From NCBI GenBank assembly GCA_910579185.1, contig CAJTTG010000004.1, forward strand, positions 113,697-177,696: DNA of 64,000 bases, written 5' to 3'. Each line of letters begins with the position of its first letter. The stretch's first letter is position 1. Origin of the DNA: an uncultured Muribaculaceae bacterium. Its GTDB lineage: Bacteria; Bacteroidota; Bacteroidia; Bacteroidales; Muribaculaceae. The translations under genes and the position numbers were made by a program. Of this stretch, positions 53,986-61,627 are shown one piece after another. The notes below the pieces were generated by a model that was not told where the DNA came from, ran no database searches, and saw nothing but the letters and a program-made list of their open reading frames with translations.

Positions 53986-54022
53986 CCTGTAGGGACTGCG
54001 CCATGGCGCGTCCGGCTTCACC
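53986..54022 (+). repeat. second-type GTAG hairpin, copy 2
   Basis: Near-identical to the element at 50683: GTAG, GGAC-T-GCGCC/GGCGC-GTCC and the same flanks. It lies in the 267-base gap between birA and the creatininase-family gene. Confidence 0.75.
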
Positions 54023-54086
54023 ACGTGCTATGCGCTTAATTTCTAAGCAATAGTGATTGGTTTGCCCTACATGCATTGATACCATT

Positions 54087-54117
54087 TCGGGGTAACGGCT
54101 CTCCGAGCCGTCTACCG
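54087..54117 (-). repeat. single REP hairpin near birA
   Basis: GTAG-ACGGCTC-GG-AGAGCCGT on the minus strand, followed to 54175 by a run of CTCTAACT and CTCTCAACC repeats. It is the last first-type REP copy I noticed in the window. Confidence 0.75.
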
Positions 54118-54167
54118 CCCCTCTAACTCTGATCTCTCTAACTCTAAACTCTCCAACTCTCAACCTC

Positions 54168-54941
54168 TCAACCCATTTTCCGATACAGATCTTCCTCGCA
54201 CAAATCGCGCAGAAGTTCGGCATAACGCGAGCTGACGGCATCGGCAAAACGCGCACCCTTTTCCGGGGTGGCAAGAGCCGGCGAGCCTATACCTGTGTCG
54301 AGAGATACACGGCCCCAGTTTCTCGGGATCCATGCCACACCCTGGCGCAATGTCTCGGCCTTGAAGCCACCCGATGTGCCGTTTCCGGCATCGGCGAGAT
54401 TGACAAGCTCTGGATGATAGTGCATCATGACCGACGTCTCAAGCTCGTCGGCGTGGTCGCCGGGATCCTCGAAATATTCCTTGGCCGGGCAAACCTTGAA
54501 CCATTCGCTCGTGGCTATCAGCATGTCGGGCATATCGACCGACAGATCGCGGATCATATTCTTGAACGTGTTGCCCCCGTGGCCGTTGATGATCAGCAGG
54601 CGGCGCATCCCCTGATGATGGAGCGATGCCGCGATATCGGTCAGGATGGCACGTTGCGTCTCGTAACGGGCATGAACGCAGAATGCCAGTTCGCGCTGAC
54701 CCGGATTCTGTGATCCGAGCGTGACAGGTGGCATCACCATTGCCTTGATTCCAAACTCTTTATCGGCTTTCTGTGCTGCCTCCACGGCTATGTCGTGGCT
54801 CAATATCGCATCGGTCAGATAGGGGAGGTGCTGGTTATGTGGTTCGGTGGCGCCCCACGGCAGAATAGCGATGTCGTAGTTTTGGCGGCGCGCGGTGCCG
54901 TAGTTGCTCACCGAGAGATCGTGGATCTTGTCTATGTTCAT
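54168..54941 (-). CDS. creatininase-family amidohydrolase
   Basis: Metal-dependent hydrolase of 257 residues. Creatininase-family motifs: LPWGATEPHNQHLPYLTDA (Glu, His and Asp metal ligands), the mid-protein NGHGGN, and DHADELETS. Family members open small cyclic amides or act on formamides. It is the last gene of the sialic-acid operon, one base after the fusion gene, so cotranscribed. A role on a cyclic or amide derivative of sialic acid or a breakdown product is inference. The start is the ATG at 54941; the longer frame overlaps the upstream gene. Confidence 0.82.
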   Translation of the reverse strand: MNIDKIHDLSVSNYGTARRQNYDIAILPWGATEPHNQHLPYLTDAILSHDIAVEAAQKADKEFGIKAMVMPPVTLGSQNPGQRELAFCVHARYETQRAILTDIAASLHHQGMRRLLIINGHGGNTFKNMIRDLSVDMPDMLIATSEWFKVCPAKEYFEDPGDHADELETSVMMHYHPELVNLADAGNGTSGGFKAETLRQGVAWIPRNWGRVSLDTGIGSPALATPEKGARFADAVSSRYAELLRDLCEEDLYRKMG

Positions 54942-54942
54942 T

Positions 54943-57900
54943 TTAGTGTCGGCGTATTTCGTTGATATATAGTGTTTCAGCAGTGCGGATGCGAGGCTTG
55001 ATCTCCCCTCCGAGAAGGTAGAGGTCACAGTCCTGTCCGGCTACGATTGATGCTCCGGCGCGTGCCGCTTCCGCTGTGGTTTCTTCTATGCTCCAGCTCT
55101 CTGTATCAGGATCGTAGATGAACACGTTGGGGTTGAAGCGGTACCATTCCGCCGGATGCTGGAGATAGTCGGGAGCCTGATTGCGCAGGGCTTCGAGGAA
55201 TATATCCTTGTTGACGCCACCGGCCACGGCTATACGTCCGTCGCTGAGGGTGCAGGCCGTGCCGCCACCCACTGATACCGGCTCGTTGTCCCGGTCGGTC
55301 GGGCCTTCGATCGCTGTCCATTTGTTTTTCGACGGGCTGTAGCGCAGTCCATTCAGTTCGAGGGTAGGCTCATGGCCGTTGTGACGACCTGCGAAACCGC
55401 CCCACAGGTACAGGCATTCCTCGCCGTCGGCCGAGGTGGCGGAGGCCATAACCGGCTGCACACGTGGATTTCCCGGCATATCGCGCAATTTAGTCCATCC
55501 TTTGTCAAGGTTCTCAAAATCAAGCATGTATAGGCTCTTGGATGGCGTGCCATCGGCATTGCCACCGGCAGCATAGATCTTGTCGCCGATCGCGGCTGCT
55601 GCGAAATTGTCGAGGGTGACAGGCAGCGACGGAAGCATGGTGGTTTCTGTCGCATCGTTGCTGATAGTCAGCAGTGTGACTTTGTCGGTCGCTTTCCCTT
55701 CCGGTGTGCCGCCGATCAGCACCATTCCTTTGGGTGTGGCCACGCCACAGCCATAGGCTGTGCCCTCGGGCAGTGTGCCTATGCGTCGCCATTGCAGGGT
55801 ATTGGCGGTATCGGCGGCGTAGATGCCACGGTAGAATTTCTTCTGGCTTGCCGGACCCATCGGATCGACAGGGAAGTTGCAGCCCCCGGCGAGGATCAGG
55901 TCGGAGCCGATCCGGGCGGCGAATGCTCCGGAAACGCCACATTCCAGACCGTCCTCTATCTCTGTTGTGGCATCAAGGGCTTCCATTTTGAATGTGGAGG
56001 CCGGCAGATTGTCGCCGTTGACGAGGTTGGCACGTGTGAACGGTTGCCAGCCATAGCGCACGAAGCGCGGATTCTTTATGTCCATATTGCAGACTCTTAG
56101 TTCGTTGTTGTTGATTATGGTTGCTGTGGCCGGATGGTAGTCGCCATCAATCTCGGCCACTTCAAATGTTCTGATCGGTTTTCCATCTGAGCTTTTCAGC
56201 ATGTCGGCATGGCTGAAACGGACTGTCAGCGTGTTCCCGTTGCGGATAGCCTCAATAGGTTCAGGACCGGATGACTCAAGGTTCTCGAACCCGTAGACAT
56301 TGTGCAGTGCCTGACGGGCCAAGCGCTCTCCCACAGGCTGTTTATGGCGCGGATGAACATCCAGGGAGTCACCCAGGTCCGATGTCACGGCCATGTAGGA
56401 ATGTGGTATCCGGCTCTGCAATCTTCGCTGACTGTCGCGGAATGTAGGCCACGATGGTCTGTCAATGCTGCTTAGCTGGGCATAGACGAGCGGCAGACCG
56501 GGATTGTTGAAGTAGCCTCGCCAGCTTTCGGCCAGCATCGGGAATAGCGATTCGTGCAGATAGGTGTTGTGGGCGTTGCTCTCACCCTGATACCATAGCA
56601 CCCCGGCAACCGGATAATGCCCCAGCGGCTCTATGCCGGCAGCGAAAAGGTAGCCCGGCTGATAGGGATGACGGGAGCGTGGATGGTCGCTGCCGACGTT
56701 CTTGATGGCTCGTCCCTGTGCCCAGGGCATCACATAGTCGTTGGTGCGCCAGTTGATGAGGATTTCCGGCATGCCGTGTTCAAGCGTCGTCACGTCGATC
56801 CACGATTCGCACGTCGATCCTCCGACGGCGTTGCTTATCACTCCGACCGGTATTTGCAGGCTGTCTCTTAGTGATTTGGCAAAGATATAGGCCACGGCCG
56901 ACAGTGATCCGGCGTTTCCCGGAGCTACTGCTTCCCAGCGTGATGGGAGGAAATGTTCAAGCCGGTCCATGGCTGCCACAACTGAGTCGGGCCACTCTAC
57001 ATCGTTGGTGCGTGCTATCGCTTTCATGTCGAAGAACCGCAGCTGAGGATCGCCGCTTTTGGCTATCAGACTTTCTGAGCCAATTGCATCGTGCAGAGGA
57101 AATTCCATGTTGCTCTGTCCGGATGCGATCCACACCTCGCCGGCCAGTATGTCGTCAAACCGTAGTGTCGTCGAGCCGTCGCTGACGGTCATTTCGTAAG
57201 GCTTTCCGACGTTCAGTGGCGGAATCGTGATCTGCCATCTTCCGTTGTTGTCGGTGATGGTGCTGTAATCGCGTCCGGCAATCGACAGACGGATACGTGA
57301 TCCGGCATTGGCCGTACCTCGGATCGGGAGATAGCGGTCGCGTTGCATCACCATCCCCGATTGGTAGATCGCCGGCATCGACAGGCCGCCGTAATCCCCG
57401 GTTATCCCCTGATAGGCTGTCCGGGCGAGCAATGCGGCTCCCTCGGCATCGGGATGGATCCCGTCGGGCATCAGATCCTGCCTGTGGCGCAGGGGGGTGT
57501 CGAAATCGATCAGTTCGGCACCCGTAAGTTCCGCCACGCGGACTATTGCCTCACGTGCCTCGTCGCGCCATTGCCGTGTGCCGGAGCGGAAACGGTAGTG
57601 CTGTGCGCCGAGTGGGGTGAGGTTGGCTATGATCACTCTGACTTTGGGGTTGGCCTCTCGCAAGGAGTCGATCAGGGTCATGTAGTCCCTTTCGAATTGG
57701 TCGCCATATTCCGGCCAGTCTCTCGGGTCTGTGTCATTAACCCCGAGATGGATTATCGCTATGTCGCCACGGAATTCCATCGCCTGACGGAATTCGGGTT
57801 GGTCGAGATAGGGCCTGTGGCCGCGGCGCAGCAATGTAGCGCCCGAACGTCCGAAGTTGCCCACTTCATAGTTCTCGCCTAAAAGCTCCTGAAGCCGTGA

Positions 57901-58044
57901 CGGGTAGCTCTGGGTGGCCGGATCGTCGAGCAGATAACCATATGTTATGCTGTTGCCGATACATGCAACCCTCACCGGCTTTGAGGCCGATGAGGGAAGC
58001 CATGACAGCATGATGAGGATTATTCCGGGGATTAATGATCGCAT
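54943..58044 (-). CDS. SGNH hydrolase - sialate O-acetylesterase - NanM-like fusion
   Basis: Exported protein of 1033 residues with three enzyme-like domains in one chain. Signal peptide 1-20. Domain 1 (about 22-215): SGNH/GDSL esterase with Ser32 in IGNSITYG, GVNDTD near 101-106, and Asp194/His197 in DGIHPD. Domain 2 (about 225-690): sialate O-acetylesterase type, with Ser311 in GQSNMEF, WYQGESN near 484-490 and His564 in DVHPRHK. Domain 3 (about 700-1033): six-bladed Kelch propeller like the sialic-acid mutarotase NanM (GGCNFPVDPMGPASQKK). Together they would strip O-acetyl groups and convert the freed sugar anomer in the periplasm. It follows the AGE-type epimerase gene by 14 bases. Confidence 0.85.
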   Translation of the reverse strand: MRSLIPGIILIMLSWLPSSASKPVRVACIGNSITYGYLLDDPATQSYPSRLQELLGENYEVGNFGRSGATLLRRGHRPYLDQPEFRQAMEFRGDIAIIHLGVNDTDPRDWPEYGDQFERDYMTLIDSLREANPKVRVIIANLTPLGAQHYRFRSGTRQWRDEAREAIVRVAELTGAELIDFDTPLRHRQDLMPDGIHPDAEGAALLARTAYQGITGDYGGLSMPAIYQSGMVMQRDRYLPIRGTANAGSRIRLSIAGRDYSTITDNNGRWQITIPPLNVGKPYEMTVSDGSTTLRFDDILAGEVWIASGQSNMEFPLHDAIGSESLIAKSGDPQLRFFDMKAIARTNDVEWPDSVVAAMDRLEHFLPSRWEAVAPGNAGSLSAVAYIFAKSLRDSLQIPVGVISNAVGGSTCESWIDVTTLEHGMPEILINWRTNDYVMPWAQGRAIKNVGSDHPRSRHPYQPGYLFAAGIEPLGHYPVAGVLWYQGESNAHNTYLHESLFPMLAESWRGYFNNPGLPLVYAQLSSIDRPSWPTFRDSQRRLQSRIPHSYMAVTSDLGDSLDVHPRHKQPVGERLARQALHNVYGFENLESSGPEPIEAIRNGNTLTVRFSHADMLKSSDGKPIRTFEVAEIDGDYHPATATIINNNELRVCNMDIKNPRFVRYGWQPFTRANLVNGDNLPASTFKMEALDATTEIEDGLECGVSGAFAARIGSDLILAGGCNFPVDPMGPASQKKFYRGIYAADTANTLQWRRIGTLPEGTAYGCGVATPKGMVLIGGTPEGKATDKVTLLTISNDATETTMLPSLPVTLDNFAAAAIGDKIYAAGGNADGTPSKSLYMLDFENLDKGWTKLRDMPGNPRVQPVMASATSADGEECLYLWGGFAGRHNGHEPTLELNGLRYSPSKNKWTAIEGPTDRDNEPVSVGGGTACTLSDGRIAVAGGVNKDIFLEALRNQAPDYLQHPAEWYRFNPNVFIYDPDTESWSIEETTAEAARAGASIVAGQDCDLYLLGGEIKPRIRTAETLYINEIRRH

Positions 58045-58058
58045 ATTTCAGACGGGGG

Positions 58059-59246
58059 TTATTTGTTGATAATCTCGTCGATAAGCATTGAGCTCTTGAT
58101 GAGCATGCGCGGAATGTGGAACGGGCCTTTGAACAGGTTGCCTTTTGCCGGCTGTGCCACTGTGCCGTCGCGGTGGAGATAGCCGAACCATTCGCCGTAA
58201 GCAGGGTCGGGGAGATGTTCATACATCCACTCGTTGGCTATGCGGTGCATGTCGAGATATTTGTTGTCGCCGGTGGCCTCGTAGGCGTAGAGGGTAGCGA
58301 TGACGGCCTCGGTCTGCGGCCACCAGAATTTCATGTCCTGGGAGTAGTCCTGTGCCGGGAAGCCTTTGCAGTCGCGGAAGTTGATGATGCCGCCGTATTC
58401 GTTATCCCAGCCCCAGTCCCAGCTCCAGTCAAGGATCTGTAGGGCCATTTTCTTGATTTCGGGATCCCAGCCGCGGTGTTTCGATTCTTCAAGCAGGAAC
58501 CAGGCGGTCTCGATGCAGTGACCCGGATTGATCACACGGCCACCGATAGTGTCGATAAGCTCGCCGTTGGGGCCCACGGTCTCAAGCAGTGCCTTGAACT
58601 CGGGGTGCATGAAGAGCTGTAGCTCACGCAGGGAGCGGTCGATCTGCTCGTCGAGCGACGGATCGCTGATGGCGCGGCGCACGCAGGCTGCCGTGTTGAT
58701 CAGGATCATGGTGATCGAATGGCCGCGTCCCGGCTGGGTGGGCAGATATTTAGGTTCGAGGATGCCGGGAGTGTTGATGAACCGCTGTATCTCCTTGAAC
58801 AGGGCTAATGCTTTTTCGGCATAGCTGCGGTCGCCCGTGGCGATGGAGTATTCGCTCATGGCTATGGTGGCAAAGCATTCCGAGAACACATAGCGGCGTT
58901 TGCGCAGTGGTGTGCCGTCGGCTTTTACCTCGAAGTACATGCGTCCGTCGCTGTCGAAACAGTGGGCTTCGATGAAATCAAGGCAGCTCTTGGCCATCTC
59001 CAGGTATTCCGGTCGCTTCTCTATGTTGTTGTAGGCAAACGAATAGACATAGGCGCATCGTCCCTGGAACCAGACGGATTTGGTGGAGTCCATCAATGCT
59101 CCGGTGCGGTCAACGCATGTGTACACGCCGCCGTTCTCTCTGTCAAGACCATGTTCAAGCCAGAATGGCAGAATGTTGGTCGTCAGGTCGTTGCGGTAAC
59201 GGGCCTGCCAGTCGAGCAGGTAGCCGCGAGGGTCTGATGTTGGCAT
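58059..59246 (-). CDS. nanE: AGE-family N-acylglucosamine 2-epimerase
   Basis: Cytosolic epimerase of 395 residues with the (alpha/alpha)6-barrel typical of the AGE/renin-binding protein family: FWLEHGLDRENGGVYTCVDR, WFQGRCAYVYSFAYN, GRGHSITMILINTAACVRRA, DWSWDWGWDNEYGGIINF, FWWPQTEAVIATLYAYEAT. In Bacteroides, an AGE-type enzyme beside the lyase turns N-acetylmannosamine into N-acetylglucosamine, and the sequence position here is the same. It starts five bases after nanA. Confidence 0.87.
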   Translation of the reverse strand: MPTSDPRGYLLDWQARYRNDLTTNILPFWLEHGLDRENGGVYTCVDRTGALMDSTKSVWFQGRCAYVYSFAYNNIEKRPEYLEMAKSCLDFIEAHCFDSDGRMYFEVKADGTPLRKRRYVFSECFATIAMSEYSIATGDRSYAEKALALFKEIQRFINTPGILEPKYLPTQPGRGHSITMILINTAACVRRAISDPSLDEQIDRSLRELQLFMHPEFKALLETVGPNGELIDTIGGRVINPGHCIETAWFLLEESKHRGWDPEIKKMALQILDWSWDWGWDNEYGGIINFRDCKGFPAQDYSQDMKFWWPQTEAVIATLYAYEATGDNKYLDMHRIANEWMYEHLPDPAYGEWFGYLHRDGTVAQPAKGNLFKGPFHIPRMLIKSSMLIDEIINK

Positions 59247-59251
59247 GGCGA

Positions 59252-60175
59252 TCAGAATTTATTGCAGCGGTTAAAGAAATCGATTGCTTCAAGTTCGGCT
59301 TTCATGGCGGCTTCCTCCTCGTCGGTCATGTTCTGGAACGGTACGCGGTTGGGGCCGAGATCAAGGCCTATGAGCTTCATGATGCGTTTGCCGCCTACAA
59401 TGTTGCCTCGGTAATGGCAGATCACGTTTATGACCTCCTGTGAGAAGTTCTGGTGCTCGCGTGCGGCCTCGATGTCGCCACGGTTCCATGCATCGATGAT
59501 GGCTGTCAGTTCACGTCCGTTGTAGTTGGTGGTGCCGCCGATGCCGCCGCGTGCGCCACCCATGGCGAGACACGGGAGGATCGTCTCGTCCTGGCCGTGG
59601 AGCATGTCGAACTTGCCTCCGCCGTACAGTCGGCACTGGTTGTATTCGTAAAGGCTCTCGAACGTGTACTTGATGCCGGCGAAATTGGGCACGCGGCCGT
59701 CAAGTGTCTCAAGCAGCTTGACCATAGGCAGGAATGCGCCGTTGAATGCCGGGATATGGTAGTAGTAGAAGGGGAGCTCGGGGGCGCCGGATGCTATCTC
59801 TTCGATATATTTTGCCAGTTCTTCCACGCGGTTGATCTTCGGGAACGGAGGTGCCATGGCTCCGATGCCCCATGCGCCGATCTCGGCGGCGTGGCGTGCC
59901 AGTTCGCGGCTTGCGCGTGCGCAGCAGCTGCCCACGTGGACAATCACTTTGAATCCCTCGGGGGCGGCTTTTACCCATGCCTCGGCCAGAGCCTTGCGCT
60001 CTTCGTCGGTCAGCATGTAGCCTTCGCCTGATGATCCGTTGATAAACACGCCTTTGAGGCCGTTTTTCTGTAGCATGGCGGCATAAGCCGGGATCGGTTC
60101 AAGATTGATATCGCCGTTAGGCAGGAAGGGGGTGAACGGGGCGTCGATCAGCCCCTCGATCTTTTCAAATTCCAT
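59252..60175 (-). CDS. nanA: N-acetylneuraminate lyase
   Basis: Class I aldolase of the DapA/NanA family, 307 residues, cleaving N-acetylneuraminate to N-acetylmannosamine and pyruvate. Features: FINGSSGEGYML (the GSSGE carboxylate-binding loop), FYYYHIP with the catalytic tyrosine, and the Schiff-base lysine in FAGIKYT. The setting between the MFS transporter and the AGE-type epimerase supports NanA and not DapA. Confidence 0.92.
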   Translation of the reverse strand: MEFEKIEGLIDAPFTPFLPNGDINLEPIPAYAAMLQKNGLKGVFINGSSGEGYMLTDEERKALAEAWVKAAPEGFKVIVHVGSCCARASRELARHAAEIGAWGIGAMAPPFPKINRVEELAKYIEEIASGAPELPFYYYHIPAFNGAFLPMVKLLETLDGRVPNFAGIKYTFESLYEYNQCRLYGGGKFDMLHGQDETILPCLAMGGARGGIGGTTNYNGRELTAIIDAWNRGDIEAAREHQNFSQEVINVICHYRGNIVGGKRIMKLIGLDLGPNRVPFQNMTDEEEAAMKAELEAIDFFNRCNKF

Positions 60176-60217
60176 TGTTATTGTTTGATATTTGATGTTT
60201 TATGATTGGTTGGTTTG

Positions 60218-61510
60218 TTATGCTTCTATTGTGTCGGCCTTCAGACCGTCAGCTCCGGTGGCCTCCATGTCCTTGTCGTCGTATTTGGGATGGAGTGTGG
60301 TCAGTTGCAGGATCAGGGCCAGCAGCAGGATGCCACCCATCAGGGCGAAACAGGTGCCGAGACCGACGGTTTCCGACAGTCCGCCGAGCAGCGTTGTGGT
60401 GATGGCTCCCATTATCACGCCGATTGAATTCATGATACCATAGGCCATGGCGCGTTGGCGTGAGCTGATGAACTGGCACAGGATCGGCATGTTGTTGGCG
60501 TCGAACATGCCGTAGCCGACACCGAACAACACTCCGGCCAGGACGGCCATCCATGCGTTGTGGGCGAGTCCCAGCAGGGCAAGCGACGGGATCATCAGAG
60601 CCATGCCGATGGCGCTGGTGAAGATACGTCCGCGGACATTGCGTTTTACCCAGCGGTCGCTGATCGGTCCACCTATCATCACGCCAAGGAAGCTCGACGC
60701 GGCTATCGTCAGGGTGGCCATCGGGCCGGCCTGCGTCATGTCAAGAGCAAGATTGTCCTGGAAGAGTGTGGGAAGCCAGTTTTTGGTTGCCCAGCCCGGA
60801 ATGGAGCTGGTGGCGAAGAAGAACAGGATGACCCAGAAGGCGATGTTGCCGACAACGGCGGCTATCGACTGCAAGAGCGGTTCGCGGTTCTGACGTTTGG
60901 CCGGCGCTTTCGGACGGGTGGCCATGGCCGGACTCTCTTTCTCGTGCAACAGGAACATCAGGACCACGGCATATCCGATGCCGATGATGCCGAACCAATG
61001 GAACGTGGCTTGCCACGACCATGCCGATGCGACGGTGGAGCCATATCCGCCCAATGCCTGACCGCAGTAGAGGCCAGTCATGTGGAGACCTATCGCAAGG
61101 GAGCGGCCGCGGCCTGTGAAGTAGTCGGCTATCAGTGATAGTGCCGAAGGTATGTAGAGGGCTTCGCTGAGACCCATCACGCCGCGAAGCCACATCATTT
61201 CAGAAAAATCCGAGCAGTAGCCCATGGCCAGAGTGACGGCCGACCATACGCCGAGCGACCCCACGATCAGCCATTTGCGGCTCACGCGGTCGGCAACGGC
61301 TCCGGAGAAGGGGCTCGCGATGCCGTAGACCCAGAGGAACACGGCCATAAGCCAGCCGAACATCTCTGCGTTTCGTAGCGCCGGTATGTCGAGGGCTATG
61401 TTGCTCTGCATGGTGGAGAGCATCTGTCGGTCAAGGTAGTTCAGCAGTGCCACCACCCACAGGAGGCCGACAACAAGCCAGGGGTAGAATTTTCTGTTTG
61501 TCAGTTGCAT
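60218..61510 (-). CDS. nanT: MFS sialic-acid-type transporter
   Basis: Major facilitator protein of 430 residues with about twelve membrane segments. Starts MQLTNRKFYPWLVVGLLWVV; NYLDRQMLSTMQSNIA follows the first helix, as in the anion:cation symporter group. GAVADRVSRKW is the loop 2-3 motif. First gene of the leftward operon, 42 bases before nanA, so the substrate is probably N-acetylneuraminate; other sugar acids cannot be excluded from sequence. The longer ORF to 61615 crosses the promoter. Confidence 0.85.
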   Translation of the reverse strand: MQLTNRKFYPWLVVGLLWVVALLNYLDRQMLSTMQSNIALDIPALRNAEMFGWLMAVFLWVYGIASPFSGAVADRVSRKWLIVGSLGVWSAVTLAMGYCSDFSEMMWLRGVMGLSEALYIPSALSLIADYFTGRGRSLAIGLHMTGLYCGQALGGYGSTVASAWSWQATFHWFGIIGIGYAVVLMFLLHEKESPAMATRPKAPAKRQNREPLLQSIAAVVGNIAFWVILFFFATSSIPGWATKNWLPTLFQDNLALDMTQAGPMATLTIAASSFLGVMIGGPISDRWVKRNVRGRIFTSAIGMALMIPSLALLGLAHNAWMAVLAGVLFGVGYGMFDANNMPILCQFISSRQRAMAYGIMNSIGVIMGAITTTLLGGLSETVGLGTCFALMGGILLLALILQLTTLHPKYDDKDMEATGADGLKADTIEA

Positions 61511-61552
61511 GGTTTTAGAGTATAAAGTGTTTTTGGTATAAATGTAGATGCA

Positions 61553-61584
61553 CAAAAGTAGGGATTCTTTGCAAAATATCCAAA
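61553..61584 (-). promoter_or_regulatory. promoter of the sialic-acid operon
   Basis: On the minus strand TTTG (61581-61584), a 20-nt gap and TACTTTTG (61553-61560) match the consensus. It interlocks with the divergent promoter at 61568-61599. Confidence 0.65.
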
Positions 61585-61599
61585 GATTACCTACATTTG
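61568..61599 (+). promoter_or_regulatory. promoter of the alcohol dehydrogenase gene
   Basis: TTTG (61568-61571), a 20-nt gap and TACATTTG (61592-61599) match the consensus. The leader to the ATG at 61628 is about 23 bases. The region overlaps the nanT promoter by 17 bases. Confidence 0.65.
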
Positions 61600-61627
61600 C
61601 CATTAATCTTTTCACACAATTGGAATC

